DNA from: Prescottella sp. R16
GTDB taxonomy: Bacteria > Actinomycetota > Actinomycetes > Mycobacteriales > Mycobacteriaceae
Length of the DNA: 64,000 bases
Reading direction: 5' to 3'
Assembly (NCBI RefSeq): GCF_030656875.1
Contig: NZ_CP130943.1
Span: forward strand, 4,030,001 to 4,094,000
How positions within the stretch are numbered: the stretch's first letter is position 1; each line of letters opens with the position of its first letter. The notes below the pieces were generated by a model. The model ran no database searches. It saw only the letters and a list, made by a program, of their open reading frames with translations, and was not told where the DNA came from. The position numbers and the translations under genes are program-made. This document shows positions 25,993 to 34,678 of the stretch, one piece after another.

Positions 25993-27053
25993 CTGGCCGA
26001 CGCCACCGCGATGCTCAGCACCGTGGTGACCGCCAGCACGAACCAGAAACGTCCACCGAACGTGGGAATGTCGAACATCGGGAACACGATCGTCAGCACC
26101 GCGAGATGCCAGATGAACAGCCCGTACGACCAGCGGCCCACCGCCAGCGCCACCGGGCTCGCCAGGATCCGGTGCCGGTGCCCGGCCAGCACGAGCGGCG
26201 CCAGCAACGCGAAACTCATGACCGCACCGAGCACGATCTTCGTCGCGTACTGCCACGGCTCCGGCCGCACCAGCCCCTCCGGACCGGCCAGCCACGTCGT
26301 CGTCAAGCCGAACGCCACCACCGCGACCACCGCCGCCACGACACGGCGCTCCGCGAACCGGTGCACCCACGTGCCACGCACCATCGCCAGCTCGGCCAGC
26401 AGCATGCCCGCCGCGAACCACGGCACGTAGCCGGGCAGCCAGTTGTCGTGGTGGATACCGTCCGGCGCCGGCACCGGCAGGAACGCCCACGACAGGCTCG
26501 CCACCGACACCACCAGCAGCACCGGGATCCGGAAGCGGGCATTGCCGCCGCGCAGCCGCACCATCGCCACCGCGACGATCGGCAGCACCAGATAGAACGC
26601 CACCTCCACCGACAGCGACCACATCTGCGTCAGCCCCTCGGTGAGGGTGAGCGGCACGAACACCTGCACCAGCCCCAGATTCGCCGCCCACACCTTCCAG
26701 CCGCCGCTCGCCGCCGGCAGGAACGCCAACACCAGCAGCACCACCACCCAGTAGGCGGGCAGGATGCGGGCCGCACGGTTGAACCAGTACTTCAGCACCG
26801 TCGGCGCCGCCCCGAGACCGCGGGCCGCCGCCGCGTGCGGACGCCACAGCAGGAACCCCGACAGCGCGAAGAACACCGCCACCGCCAGATCGAACCGCCC
26901 CCAGATCCGTCCGATCACCGGGTCACCCGTCGCCCCCGTCTGGAACGCCACATGCGTCACCAGTACCCCGAACGCCGCGAACCCGCGCATCCCCTCGAGC
27001 GCGGGCACGAACGCTCGCGGATTGCCGACCGGGGCGGACTCGCGGATGTTCAT
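25863..27053 (-). CDS. Acyltransferase family 3 membrane protein (Rv0228-like)
   Basis: 396 residues, about ten membrane helices. The N-terminal ALEGMRGFAAFGVLVTHVAF carries the conserved R and H of AT3 acyltransferases; FALSGFLLWRP and the later WSLSVEVAFYLVLP are also typical. AT3 proteins move acyl groups onto sugars or lipids across the membrane. Position next to pgfA matches Rv0228. In this locus a substrate in the mycolate or glycolipid envelope is plausible but unproven. The gene overlaps the end of aftD by 130 bases tail to tail and is divergent from pgfA. Confidence 0.85.
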   Translation of the reverse strand: MNIRESAPVGNPRAFVPALEGMRGFAAFGVLVTHVAFQTGATGDPVIGRIWGRFDLAVAVFFALSGFLLWRPHAAAARGLGAAPTVLKYWFNRAARILPAYWVVVLLVLAFLPAASGGWKVWAANLGLVQVFVPLTLTEGLTQMWSLSVEVAFYLVLPIVAVAMVRLRGGNARFRIPVLLVVSVASLSWAFLPVPAPDGIHHDNWLPGYVPWFAAGMLLAELAMVRGTWVHRFAERRVVAAVVAVVAFGLTTTWLAGPEGLVRPEPWQYATKIVLGAVMSFALLAPLVLAGHRHRILASPVALAVGRWSYGLFIWHLAVLTIVFPMFDIPTFGGRFWFVLAVTTVLSIAVASASYALVEEPARRAVKRWEKRRHIGERDSGRAATPTQATPINAHS

Positions 27054-27237
27054 CGCGATTCAGTGTGCCCGGTCGTTCCGTGCACCCGCACGTCACACCA
27101 CGCCGAAAGCCGACAGGACGCGATGCTCCGACGCAAACAGGACACCGAGACTGTTAGTGTCTGGGCTCACGACCCGTGTAGCGTGCGCGCTGGCGGTAGG
27201 GGCACCTCAATTCAAGAACGTTGAGTTAGGAGACAGC

Positions 27238-28383
27238 ATGGCCGAGCGCTCAGGCCCGAGCCGGATACTTGCGTGCGTCCTGGTAGGTCTCGGGACCTTC
27301 CTGCTGGCCATCGCGATCATGGTCCCCGCGTACACCGTGGACAAGCTGAAGAAGACTCCACTCGACCTCGAGGTCACCACCGTCGCCACCGGCAACGGTG
27401 ACGTGCTCGACTCGAAGGCCCTCCTCGCCGGCAAGGCCGAGGTGAACACCAACGTGCCGATCGTCGCGCAGCGCTACGTCATCACGCAGGAGCCGTCCGA
27501 TTCCCAGGTCGTCTCCGTACAGGCCGGGCAGACGCTGATCCGCACCGACAAGCAGGGCGACACCGGCCTGCTCACCGCGACCGTCGACACCGTCACCCTC
27601 GACCGCGTCAGCTCCATGCCCGTCGAACCGCCCGTCGGCACCATCCAGACGTCACCGACCGGGCAGGCGCAGGAGGTGTCCCACACCGGCCTGCAGTACA
27701 AGTGGCCGTTCGACGCGGAGAAGAAGAGCTACCCCTACTTCGATCTCAACTCCCGCACCAGCCAGGACATCGATTTCGTCGAAGAAACCGAGATCAACGG
27801 CATGAAGGTGTACCACTACAACCAGACGATCGAACCCACCGATCTGTCGAAGGTGGTGCCCGAGCCCACCAACAAGCTGACCCTGCCCGCCTCGACGTGG
27901 GGTGTGCCCGGCGACGACCAGCCGATCACCATGACCCGCTGGTACACCAACGAACGCGACGTCTGGGTCGACCCCGTCACCGGCGTCGTCGTCAAGGGCC
28001 AGGAGAAGCTGTACCAGTACTACGCCCGCGACAAGGCGAAGCCCGAGGTCACGGTTCTCCAGGTGACGCTGCCGTTCGACGAGAACACCATCGAATACCA
28101 GCTCGGTCAGGCCAAGGACGGCCAGGACAAGCTGTCGCTGTTCGGCCGGACCCTCCCGATCGTCGCCGCGATCCTCGGCGTCATCGCCCTGATCGCCGGC
28201 CTGTTCCTCGGTCTCCGCGGCGGACGCGGCAACAAGGGCGCCGCCACGGCCGGCGGCCCCGGCAACCCGCCCGCCGACGGCCCCGGCCAGACCGGCGACC
28301 ACGACTGGACCACCGACGAGACGGAAGAATTCCCCACCGTCAACCTCGGCAAGGACGGCTTCACCGAACCGCCGCGCCAGTAG
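27238..28383 (+). CDS. pgfA: PgfA, DUF3068 polar-growth/TMM-binding protein
   Basis: 381 residues: one membrane helix at about 11-31, a large extracytoplasmic DUF3068 domain, a second helix at about 306-325, and a Gly/Pro-rich acidic cytoplasmic tail. This two-helix layout is that of mycobacterial Rv0227c/PgfA, reported to bind trehalose monomycolate and to work with MmpL3 at growing poles. mmpL3 is encoded 21 kb away in this window. ATG 27238 follows TTAGGAGACAGC. A short GACAC/GTGTC inverted repeat lies about 90 bases upstream. A strong terminator follows. Identity is good; function comes from the family. Confidence 0.88.
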   Translation: MAERSGPSRILACVLVGLGTFLLAIAIMVPAYTVDKLKKTPLDLEVTTVATGNGDVLDSKALLAGKAEVNTNVPIVAQRYVITQEPSDSQVVSVQAGQTLIRTDKQGDTGLLTATVDTVTLDRVSSMPVEPPVGTIQTSPTGQAQEVSHTGLQYKWPFDAEKKSYPYFDLNSRTSQDIDFVEETEINGMKVYHYNQTIEPTDLSKVVPEPTNKLTLPASTWGVPGDDQPITMTRWYTNERDVWVDPVTGVVVKGQEKLYQYYARDKAKPEVTVLQVTLPFDENTIEYQLGQAKDGQDKLSLFGRTLPIVAAILGVIALIAGLFLGLRGGRGNKGAATAGGPGNPPADGPGQTGDHDWTTDETEEFPTVNLGKDGFTEPPRQ

Positions 28384-28396
28384 ACAGTCTTCGTGG

Positions 28397-28436
28397 AACC
28401 GCACCCCCGCACGAGCTTTCGTGCGGGGGTGCGGTT
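28397..28436 (+). terminator. Rho-independent terminator of pgfA
   Basis: Perfect 18-base stem (28397-28414 and 28419-28436) with GCTT loop, followed by a T-rich TTTC. It starts 14 bases after the pgfA stop and is one of the two most canonical terminators in the window. Confidence 0.9.
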
Positions 28437-28511
28437 TTTCGTGTGGCCGGGTGTCGTGCGGCCGGGGTGCTCGGAGGTGTGCGGTTGGGGTGTGTCGGCG
28501 CGCCTCTCCCT

Positions 28512-28616
28512 CGCGTTTCGCGCACTTATCGCGACATTCCCGGGGTGGTTTCTCGCGATAAGTGCGCGAAACGCGGGAAAACCGGTGGGCTGGGCGCGTT
28601 GTGCGCACTTATCGCG
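28512..28616. repeat. Palindromic repeat family B with an extra half copy
   Basis: Arms 28512-28534 and 28553-28575 are perfectly complementary over 23 bases, with core GCGCACTTATCGCG, separated by an 18-base spacer. A third copy of the 14-base core lies at 28603-28616 in the orientation of the left arm. That third copy runs through the stop codon of the leftward flippase-like gene (TAA, 28609-28611). The element fills the space between the pgfA terminator and that gene. Confidence 0.85.
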
Positions 28617-29829
28617 GGACGGATGCGGCCCGTGCCGCCCGCACGGCCGAGGCGGCGGCGACGACCGCGGTGACGGTCGCGACGGCCATGGCGACGGTGA
28701 CGAACTGGCGGACGCTGTCGGCGACGGTGAACATGAGCGTGGCCTCGATCGCGAGTCCCACCCAGGCGACGGCGGCGAGGCGGGTGCGTTCCCCGGCGAT
28801 CGCGGACAGCAGCGCGCCCTGCAGCACGGCGAGGGCGGCGCCGTTCCACGCGAACATCCACAGGATGCCCTGGATCGACGAGTAGTCGTCGCCGAAGAGT
28901 GCCGGCGCGAGGGGTGCGCAGACCGCGGCCCCCGCGACGAGCACGACACCGAGCCCGGTGAGCACCCCGAGCGCGGACCGGACCGCGGACGCCGACTGTT
29001 CCGGGTTCGCCATCCGCGGATACAGCACCACACCGATGGCCTGCGGCAGCCAGAACGCCGCCTTGGTGGCGACGGCACCGGCCGCGTAGACGCCGGCGTC
29101 GTGGGAGTCGAGGACGGCACGGGCGATCACCAGGTCCAGCGACGACAGTGCGATCAGTGCGAGCTGTACCTGCGACGCCCGCAGGACGGTCGCCACGCCG
29201 ATCGTCGCGTCGGGGCCCTGCGAGGTGGTGTCACGTCGGCTCGTCACCAGCCGAGCGGCGACGGCCACGACACCGGTGCCGACGGCGGCAGCGAGCAGCG
29301 CCGGGCCCGGCCCGCCCCCGACCGCGAGGACCACGACGGCCGGGGCCACCTTCCCGATTCCGGCGGCAGCCAGCACGACACTCAGTTCCGCGAACCGGCT
29401 CGCCCCTTGCAGGAGTCCCTGTTCGGTGGCGAGCAGCACCAGCATCGGGGCGGCGACGAGCGCGGCGGCGGTCGCGGCGAGGCTCGTGTGCAGCACCCAC
29501 GACAGCACCGGGACCAGTAGGCACGCGAGGACCGCGACGATCGCGGCACACCGGTATCCGAGTGCCCGCAACGCGTCCGCCGAATTGCCGTGGACGATGT
29601 CGCGGGCGACGACGGTCTGCAGGGCCAGCGCGGGCACCGCAAGGACCAGCTGGGCGGCGAGCAGAGCCGCGAACTCGCCGTACCCGACCGGGCCGAGCCA
29701 GCGCAGCGCGGGCAGCGCGAGCAGGTAGGCGGCGATATTCGCGGTCATCGAACCGAGAGTCACCATCGTCATCCCGGCGACCGTCGAGCCGGTGAGCGAT
29801 TGACGTGGCATCCGCTCATGATGCACCAC
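28609..29829 (-). CDS. Polysaccharide flippase-like (MOP/Wzx type) membrane protein
   Basis: 406 residues and about 12 predicted membrane helices; the N-terminal VTLGSMTANIAAYLLALPALRWLGPVGYGEFAALLAAQL resembles Wzx/RfbX-type oligosaccharide flippases. A sugar-lipid transport role fits the adjacent glycosyltransferase, membrane protein and acyltransferase genes but is not shown. The start is ATG 29829 or ATG 29811; neither has a clear ribosome site. Only about 14-32 bases separate it from the divergent next gene. Its last codons and stop lie in the repeat described at 28512-28616. Confidence 0.7.
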   Translation of the reverse strand: MVHHERMPRQSLTGSTVAGMTMVTLGSMTANIAAYLLALPALRWLGPVGYGEFAALLAAQLVLAVPALALQTVVARDIVHGNSADALRALGYRCAAIVAVLACLLVPVLSWVLHTSLAATAAALVAAPMLVLLATEQGLLQGASRFAELSVVLAAAGIGKVAPAVVVLAVGGGPGPALLAAAVGTGVVAVAARLVTSRRDTTSQGPDATIGVATVLRASQVQLALIALSSLDLVIARAVLDSHDAGVYAAGAVATKAAFWLPQAIGVVLYPRMANPEQSASAVRSALGVLTGLGVVLVAGAAVCAPLAPALFGDDYSSIQGILWMFAWNGAALAVLQGALLSAIAGERTRLAAVAWVGLAIEATLMFTVADSVRQFVTVAMAVATVTAVVAAASAVRAARAASVPR

Positions 29830-29843
29830 GTAAGGTGCCGCTC

Positions 29844-31562
29844 ATGACGCCACGGCACCCGAGTCTCGCGCGTGCCGTGCCGTCGCTGTACAGCCTGGCT
29901 CTGACGGCCCTGATCCTCGGACCTCTGCTGGGCCCCGGCTATCTCCTCCTCCGCGATGCGGTGAGCACGCCGCGGTCGTACGGCACCGACTCCGCGCTGG
30001 GTCTCACCGATGCGGCCGCCCGTGCGGTGCCGCAGGACTGGTTGATCGCGGTGCTCAGTTCCGTCGTCGACGGCGGCGTCGTGGTGAAGGCGATCCTGTT
30101 CGCGGCGCTGTGGCTCGCCGGCTGGGGTGCGGCCCGCATGGTCGCGGTCCTGCTGCCCGGCGTCGGGCTGGGTCCGCAGCTCGTGGCGTCGACGGTGATG
30201 CTGTGGAACCCGTATGTGGCCGAGCGTCTGCTGCAGGGGCATTGGAGTCTGTTCACCGGGTATGCGGCGCTGCCGTGGGTCGTGTGCGCGGCCGTCGCGA
30301 TCCGGCGCGGACGCCCGGGCGCGTGGTGGGCGCTGGCGCTGTGCCTGGCCGCGGCGGGGCTGACGCCGACCGGCGCGATCCTGGCGGCGGCTGTCGCCCT
30401 GGCGGTGCCGGCCTGTCCCGGCGGGCACGGATCGGTCGTCACCCGACTGCTCGTCACCGGGGCCCTGTTCCTGACCGCGTCGGCACCGTGGCTGACGGCG
30501 ACCGCGCTGTCCGGGGGCGGCGGGACGTCCGATCCGGCGGGTGTCGCGGCGTTCGCGGCCCGTGCCGAACCCGGGCTCGGCACCATCGGCAGCCTCGCCG
30601 GGCTCGGTGGGATCTGGAACTCGACGGCGGTGCCCGGATCGCGGACGTCGCTGTGGGCGCTCGCGGGCACGATTCTGCTGCTCGCCGTCGTTGCGTGCGG
30701 GCTGCCCGCGCTGTGGCGCCGACGCCGGCACCCGGCGATCGCCGCGCTCGCGGTCCTCGCCGGTCTCGCGGTGCTGCTGCCCGCGCTCGGCGCGACCGGG
30801 TGGGGGCTGGCGGTCGGCGAGTGGGCCGTCGTGCAGGTGCCCGGTGCGGGGCTGCTGCGTGACAGCCAGAAGTGGGTGGCGCTCGCGGTGCCGCTGTACG
30901 TGCTGGCGGCGGCTGCGGGGGCACGAGCCGTCGCGGCCCGCACCACCCGGCCGGTCGCGTCACCGGTTGCCGTGATTGCCGTGGTGTTCGTCGCCCTGCC
31001 CGACCTGGTGTGGGGGGTCGGCGGCGCCCTGACCCCCGTGCACTATCCGCCGTCCTGGCAGAAGGCGTCCGACATCCTTTCCCGGGCAACACCTTCCGGC
31101 GACGTCGCCGTCCTGCCCGCGGGGATGTTCCGTATCTTCCCGTACAGCGGGGACGTCCCGGTGCTCGATCCGGCGCCACGGATGCTGCCGGTGGACGTGT
31201 TGCAGACCGGGCAGCTCGTCGTCGGGGAGATGTCGGCCGTCGCGGGTGAGGGGGCGCGGGCGTCCCGCGTCGAACAGTTGTTGCTGTCCGGGGCGTCGCC
31301 ACGGGATCTCGCCGACGAGCACGTCGGCTGGGTGCTCGTGGAGCGGACGACGCCGGGTCCGCTCGGGGACTCGCAGCGCACCCTCGATGCTCTCGAAAAA
31401 ACTTGGGGAGACGACGAACTCGTGCTCTACCGGGTGCCGGGCTCGTCGGCCGCGCCGGCACCGGTCCGATGGCCGGCCGTGGCCGCGCACCTGCTGTGGG
31501 TCGGTCTGCTGATCGCAAGTATCGCGGGCTGCGGGGGGACACGATTGCGTCGAGAACACTGA
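29844..31562 (+). CDS. Large polytopic membrane protein (Rv0226c-like)
   Basis: 572 residues with about 11-12 helices and a C-terminal soluble part (about 400-540: DVAVLPAGMFRIFPYSGDVPVLDPAPRMLP, WVLVERTTPGP). Length and position match Rv0226c, an uncharacterised membrane protein conserved in mycolata. The layout of helices followed by an extracytoplasmic domain resembles GT-C glycosyltransferases, and an acidic segment (SYGTDSALGLTDAAARAVP) lies in the first loop. That remains inference. ATG 29844 is preceded by AAGG at 8 bases; GTG 29835 is an alternative. Confidence 0.7.
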   Translation: MTPRHPSLARAVPSLYSLALTALILGPLLGPGYLLLRDAVSTPRSYGTDSALGLTDAAARAVPQDWLIAVLSSVVDGGVVVKAILFAALWLAGWGAARMVAVLLPGVGLGPQLVASTVMLWNPYVAERLLQGHWSLFTGYAALPWVVCAAVAIRRGRPGAWWALALCLAAAGLTPTGAILAAAVALAVPACPGGHGSVVTRLLVTGALFLTASAPWLTATALSGGGGTSDPAGVAAFAARAEPGLGTIGSLAGLGGIWNSTAVPGSRTSLWALAGTILLLAVVACGLPALWRRRRHPAIAALAVLAGLAVLLPALGATGWGLAVGEWAVVQVPGAGLLRDSQKWVALAVPLYVLAAAAGARAVAARTTRPVASPVAVIAVVFVALPDLVWGVGGALTPVHYPPSWQKASDILSRATPSGDVAVLPAGMFRIFPYSGDVPVLDPAPRMLPVDVLQTGQLVVGEMSAVAGEGARASRVEQLLLSGASPRDLADEHVGWVLVERTTPGPLGDSQRTLDALEKTWGDDELVLYRVPGSSAAPAPVRWPAVAAHLLWVGLLIASIAGCGGTRLRREH

Positions 31563-31638
31563 CCGCCGAGAAACTGTTTTGTCCAAAACCTCGATTTCTG
31601 TACGAATCGAACCCGCATGGATGTGTGGTTCCAGGCGG

Positions 31639-32847
31639 TCAGCCGAGATGCGAAGCCGGCACCGTCCGATCGTCACGACCTGCGACGAGCCCCGACACCC
31701 GGCGGCCCTCCGCCGACGCCGCGAGCACCGCGTGCACTCCGGTGGCAGTCTGTTCCCACGAAAATTCGTAGGCCCGCATCCGGGCCTTGTCGCCGAGGTC
31801 GGCGCGGAGTTCGGGGTCGAGCAGCAGGGTGTCGACGGCCGTCGTGAGCGCCGAGACACGCTCGCCGCCACCGTCGACGAGCAGGCCGGTGACACCGTCG
31901 ACGATCGAATCGGTGAGGCCCTTGGAGCTGCGGTAGCCGACGGTCGGCACCCCGTGCTGGGCGGCCTCGACGACCGCGAGCCCCCACCCTTCTTTCCGAG
32001 ACGGCATCACGTGAACCCATGCGCGGGAAAGCAATTCGTGCTTCCGCTCCTCGGGGACGTGCCCGTGGAAGGTGACGGCGTCGGCGATACCGAGGGTGTC
32101 GGCGTGCTCGCGCAGGTTCTCCTCCCACCAGCCGCCGCCGATCACGTCGAGGTGCAGCCCGGGAATCGTGTGCCGCAACCGTGCGACGACGGCGAGGGCG
32201 TCCTCGATCTGCTTGTGCGGCACCAGCCGCGACAGCACACACAGCGACGGATGCGGGGTGCGGGTGCGGCTGCCCCCGGGAGTGACGGCGTCCGGAATGG
32301 CGTCGGCACCGTTACGCACCACTGCGATTCGGTCACGTCCGACACCGAGGTCGGCGAGTTCGTCGGCCGACGGCAGCGACACCGTCAGGTACTGGCTGTC
32401 GCGGTGCACGCGCGGCGACAGCCAGGATTCGATCCACCACCCGACGCGGCCCATGAGCCGCCCGGCGACGGGCCACTGCTCACGGTGACAGTGGTGGACG
32501 AGCACCGTGACCGGGGCGCCGGTGACCGTGCGGGAGAAGAACGGGATGCCGTTCTGGGTGTCGACGACGGCGTCGGGACGCAGCCCGGCGAGCGGGCCCA
32601 GCCCGAGACGTCCTGCGACGATCGCGGCGAGCGCCCGCGGATACACCGTGAGCCGTCCGCCGCCGCGGCTGATGCGGACACCGTCGACGATCTCGTCGCG
32701 CGGCGCCCCCGGATAGGACGCGGTACGGAGGGTGACCGAGATGCCGCGGCGGGCGAGACCGGCGCCCACCTCCTCGAGGTACCGCTCGCTGCCGCCGCCC
32801 TGGGGATGCCCGGTGTCGCGCCAGCACAGCAGGAGAACCTCTCGCAC
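31639..32847 (-). CDS. GT4-family glycosyltransferase (Rv0225-like)
   Basis: 402 residues with two Rossmann domains. The N-terminal WRDTGHPQGGGSERYLEEVGAGLARRG holds the acceptor-side glycine loop. The C-terminal half has VLSRLVPHKQIEDAL, GHVPEERKHELLSRAWVHVMPSRKEGWGLAVVEAAQHGVP with the EX7E donor motif of GT4 retaining enzymes. It would transfer a sugar from a nucleotide donor in the cytosol. Conserved position in mycolata next to the methyltransferase and Rv0226c-like gene suggests a shared envelope glycan or glycolipid pathway. Convergent with the preceding gene (76-base gap). Confidence 0.87.
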   Translation of the reverse strand: MREVLLLCWRDTGHPQGGGSERYLEEVGAGLARRGISVTLRTASYPGAPRDEIVDGVRISRGGGRLTVYPRALAAIVAGRLGLGPLAGLRPDAVVDTQNGIPFFSRTVTGAPVTVLVHHCHREQWPVAGRLMGRVGWWIESWLSPRVHRDSQYLTVSLPSADELADLGVGRDRIAVVRNGADAIPDAVTPGGSRTRTPHPSLCVLSRLVPHKQIEDALAVVARLRHTIPGLHLDVIGGGWWEENLREHADTLGIADAVTFHGHVPEERKHELLSRAWVHVMPSRKEGWGLAVVEAAQHGVPTVGYRSSKGLTDSIVDGVTGLLVDGGGERVSALTTAVDTLLLDPELRADLGDKARMRAYEFSWEQTATGVHAVLAASAEGRRVSGLVAGRDDRTVPASHLG

Positions 32848-32929
32848 GTGCGTGCCCCCTCACTCGCTCTGCCAGGACGGTCGCCTGCGAGACACTTTAT
32901 CGGCTCGACGCCCCGTAAGGTTTCGTGCC

Positions 32930-33694
32930 GTGACTCGCGTGACCCGACATTTCGCCCGCCGCGCCACCCTGAAACGGTCGATCGGGCTGCTGAGCGACTT
33001 CCGGTACGAACAGACCGATCCGGACCTGTTCTACGGCGCCCTGGCCCGCGATTCCGTCGAACTGATCGGCGACCTGTACCGCGGGCTCACCGACCGTGAC
33101 CTGGGCGGCACCACCGTCCTCGACGTCGGTGGCGGCCCCGGCTACTTCGCCGACGCCTTCTCCGGCGTCGGCGCCCGATACATCCCGGTCGAACCGGATC
33201 CGTCGGAGATGCACGCGGCCGGCCTGACCGTCGGAGATTCGATCCGCGGCTCCGGGCTGGCCCTGCCCATCCGCACCGGATCGGTGGACGTGTGCTTCTC
33301 CTCGAACGTCGCCGAGCACGTCGCGCAGCCGTGGATGATGGCCGAGGAGATGCTGCGCGTCACCAGACCCGGTGGGCTGATGGTGCTGTCGTACACGCTG
33401 TGGTGGGGCCCGTTCGGCGGCCACGAGACCGGACCGTGGCACTACCTGGGCGGCGAGTATGCCGCCCGCCGCTACGCCCGCACGCACGGCAAGGAACCGA
33501 AGAACCGGTTCGGGGTCTCACTCTTCGACATCGGTGCGAAGGACGGCCTGCGCTGGGCGAAGACACAGACCGGCGGCGACGTCCTCGCCGCCTTCCCCCG
33601 CTACCATCCGCGCTGGGCATGGTGGGCGGTGAAGATCCCGGTGCTGCGCGAACTGCTGGTCAGCAACCTGGTCCTGGTGCTGCGCAAGCGCTGA
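32930..33694 (+). CDS. SAM-dependent methyltransferase (Rv0224c-like)
   Basis: 254 residues from GTG 32930. The N-terminus FARRATLKRSIGLLSDFRYEQTDPDLFYG is followed by motif I VLDVGGGPGYFADAFSG, an acidic EPDPSEMH after strand 2, and VDVCFSSNVAEHVAQPW. Body and C-terminus (FPRYHPRWAWWAVKIPVLRELLVSNLVLVL) match Rv0224c closely as I recall it. It is a class I methyltransferase of unknown acceptor, divergent from the GT4 glycosyltransferase gene and probably acting on the same product. GTG 32939 is an alternative start. The ROK kinase gene follows after 19 bases. Confidence 0.87.
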   Translation: MTRVTRHFARRATLKRSIGLLSDFRYEQTDPDLFYGALARDSVELIGDLYRGLTDRDLGGTTVLDVGGGPGYFADAFSGVGARYIPVEPDPSEMHAAGLTVGDSIRGSGLALPIRTGSVDVCFSSNVAEHVAQPWMMAEEMLRVTRPGGLMVLSYTLWWGPFGGHETGPWHYLGGEYAARRYARTHGKEPKNRFGVSLFDIGAKDGLRWAKTQTGGDVLAAFPRYHPRWAWWAVKIPVLRELLVSNLVLVLRKR

Positions 33695-33713
33695 GCGCAC
33701 TACCCTCGACGCC

Positions 33714-34601
33714 ATGACCGCACTCGCACTCGATGTCGGCGGCACCAAGATGGCGGCGGCGCGGGTGCGCCCGGACGGGGGCCTCGACGATCCCGTCACC
33801 GTCCCGACCCCGGCATCCGGGGTGTGGGAGGCGTGCGCGAGCCTGCTGCGGAAGGTGGCGGGCGACGCGCCGATCACGCGGGTGGGGATCGCGTCGGCCG
33901 GTCCGGTCGACGCCGTCGCGGGCACGGTCGGACCGCTCAACATCGCCGAATGGTGCGGCGGTTTCCCACTGGTCGACTCCGTGCGCACCCTGCTTCCCGA
34001 GGCGTCCGTGCGGCTCGTGCTCGACGGTGCCGCCGCCGCGTACGCCGAGCATCGGCTCGGGGCGGGGCGCGGCGTCCCCGATCTGCTCGCGGTCGTGGTG
34101 TCGACGGGTGTCGGGGGCGGGCTGATCCGCGGCGGCCGGATCGACGGCGGACGCACCGGCAACGCCGGCCACATCGGGCACATGGTGGTGCCGGACGCCG
34201 ACGACCGCTGCGGCTGCGGCGCCACCGGTTGCCTCGAGGCCGTCGCGAGCGGGTCCGGGGCGCTGCGCTGGGCGCGGGCGAACGGGTGGAGCGGGGCGAC
34301 GGGCGCCGACCTGGCCGTCGACGCGGAACTCGGGGAGCCCACCGCCGCCGCGGCGCTCGACCGGGCCGGGGTGGCGTTGGGGCGGGCGTTCGCGTCGGCG
34401 GCCGCCCTGCTCGACGTGGACCTCGTCGTGATCGGCGGCGGTTTCGCGCAGTCCGGTCCGGCGCTGTGGACGCCGATGACGACGTCCGCCGCCGCGCACG
34501 CCCGGTTGTCGTTCCTGCACGATCTGCGGCTCGTCCGAGCCGAGCTCGGGGTGCTCGGCACCCTCTCGGGGGCCGGTCTGGCTGCGCTCGACGACGCCTG
34601 A
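33714..34601 (+). CDS. ROK-family sugar kinase
   Basis: 295 residues. The ATP loop is LALDVGGTKMAAARV. The ROK zinc site GHIGHMVV...DRCGCGATGCLEA is intact. The usual N-D pair of the sugar site is L-D-G here (VLDGAAAAYAEH), so the catalytic Asp is kept but the preceding Asn is not, which may shift substrate choice. ROK kinases phosphorylate glucose, N-acetylmannosamine or similar sugars in the cytosol. It follows the methyltransferase closely and may be co-transcribed, yet I recall no equivalent at this spot in M. tuberculosis. Confidence 0.82.
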   Translation: MTALALDVGGTKMAAARVRPDGGLDDPVTVPTPASGVWEACASLLRKVAGDAPITRVGIASAGPVDAVAGTVGPLNIAEWCGGFPLVDSVRTLLPEASVRLVLDGAAAAYAEHRLGAGRGVPDLLAVVVSTGVGGGLIRGGRIDGGRTGNAGHIGHMVVPDADDRCGCGATGCLEAVASGSGALRWARANGWSGATGADLAVDAELGEPTAAAALDRAGVALGRAFASAAALLDVDLVVIGGGFAQSGPALWTPMTTSAAAHARLSFLHDLRLVRAELGVLGTLSGAGLAALDDA

Positions 34602-34624
34602 CCTGCCGAACTGTTCCCTCGGGC

Positions 34625-34638
34625 TGTAACGTGTTCTA
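34625..34638 (+). promoter_or_regulatory. KstR-type operator upstream of the aldehyde dehydrogenase
   Basis: TGTAACGTGTTCTA fits the KstR consensus TnnAACnnGTTnnA at every fixed position. It lies 41 bases before the aldehyde dehydrogenase ATG, in the 77-base promoter gap. KstR is the TetR-type repressor of cholesterol/steroid catabolism in mycobacteria and rhodococci. I recall the positional equivalent Rv0223c being listed in the KstR regulon. Confidence 0.7.
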
Positions 34639-34678
34639 GTGTGAGCCAGGGCACTCCACACGAGCGAGGGATGGATCG

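Noticed and set aside
22329..27224. A 1631-codon open frame on the + strand
   Set aside because: It runs across aftD in another frame and is dominated by Arg, Pro and Gly, the usual shadow of GC-rich coding DNA. The aftD frame carries recognisable AftD sequence.
28397..28575. Reading the pgfA terminator and the family B palindrome as one attenuator
   Set aside because: They are separate, each perfectly self-complementary, and no gene on the + strand follows that they could control.
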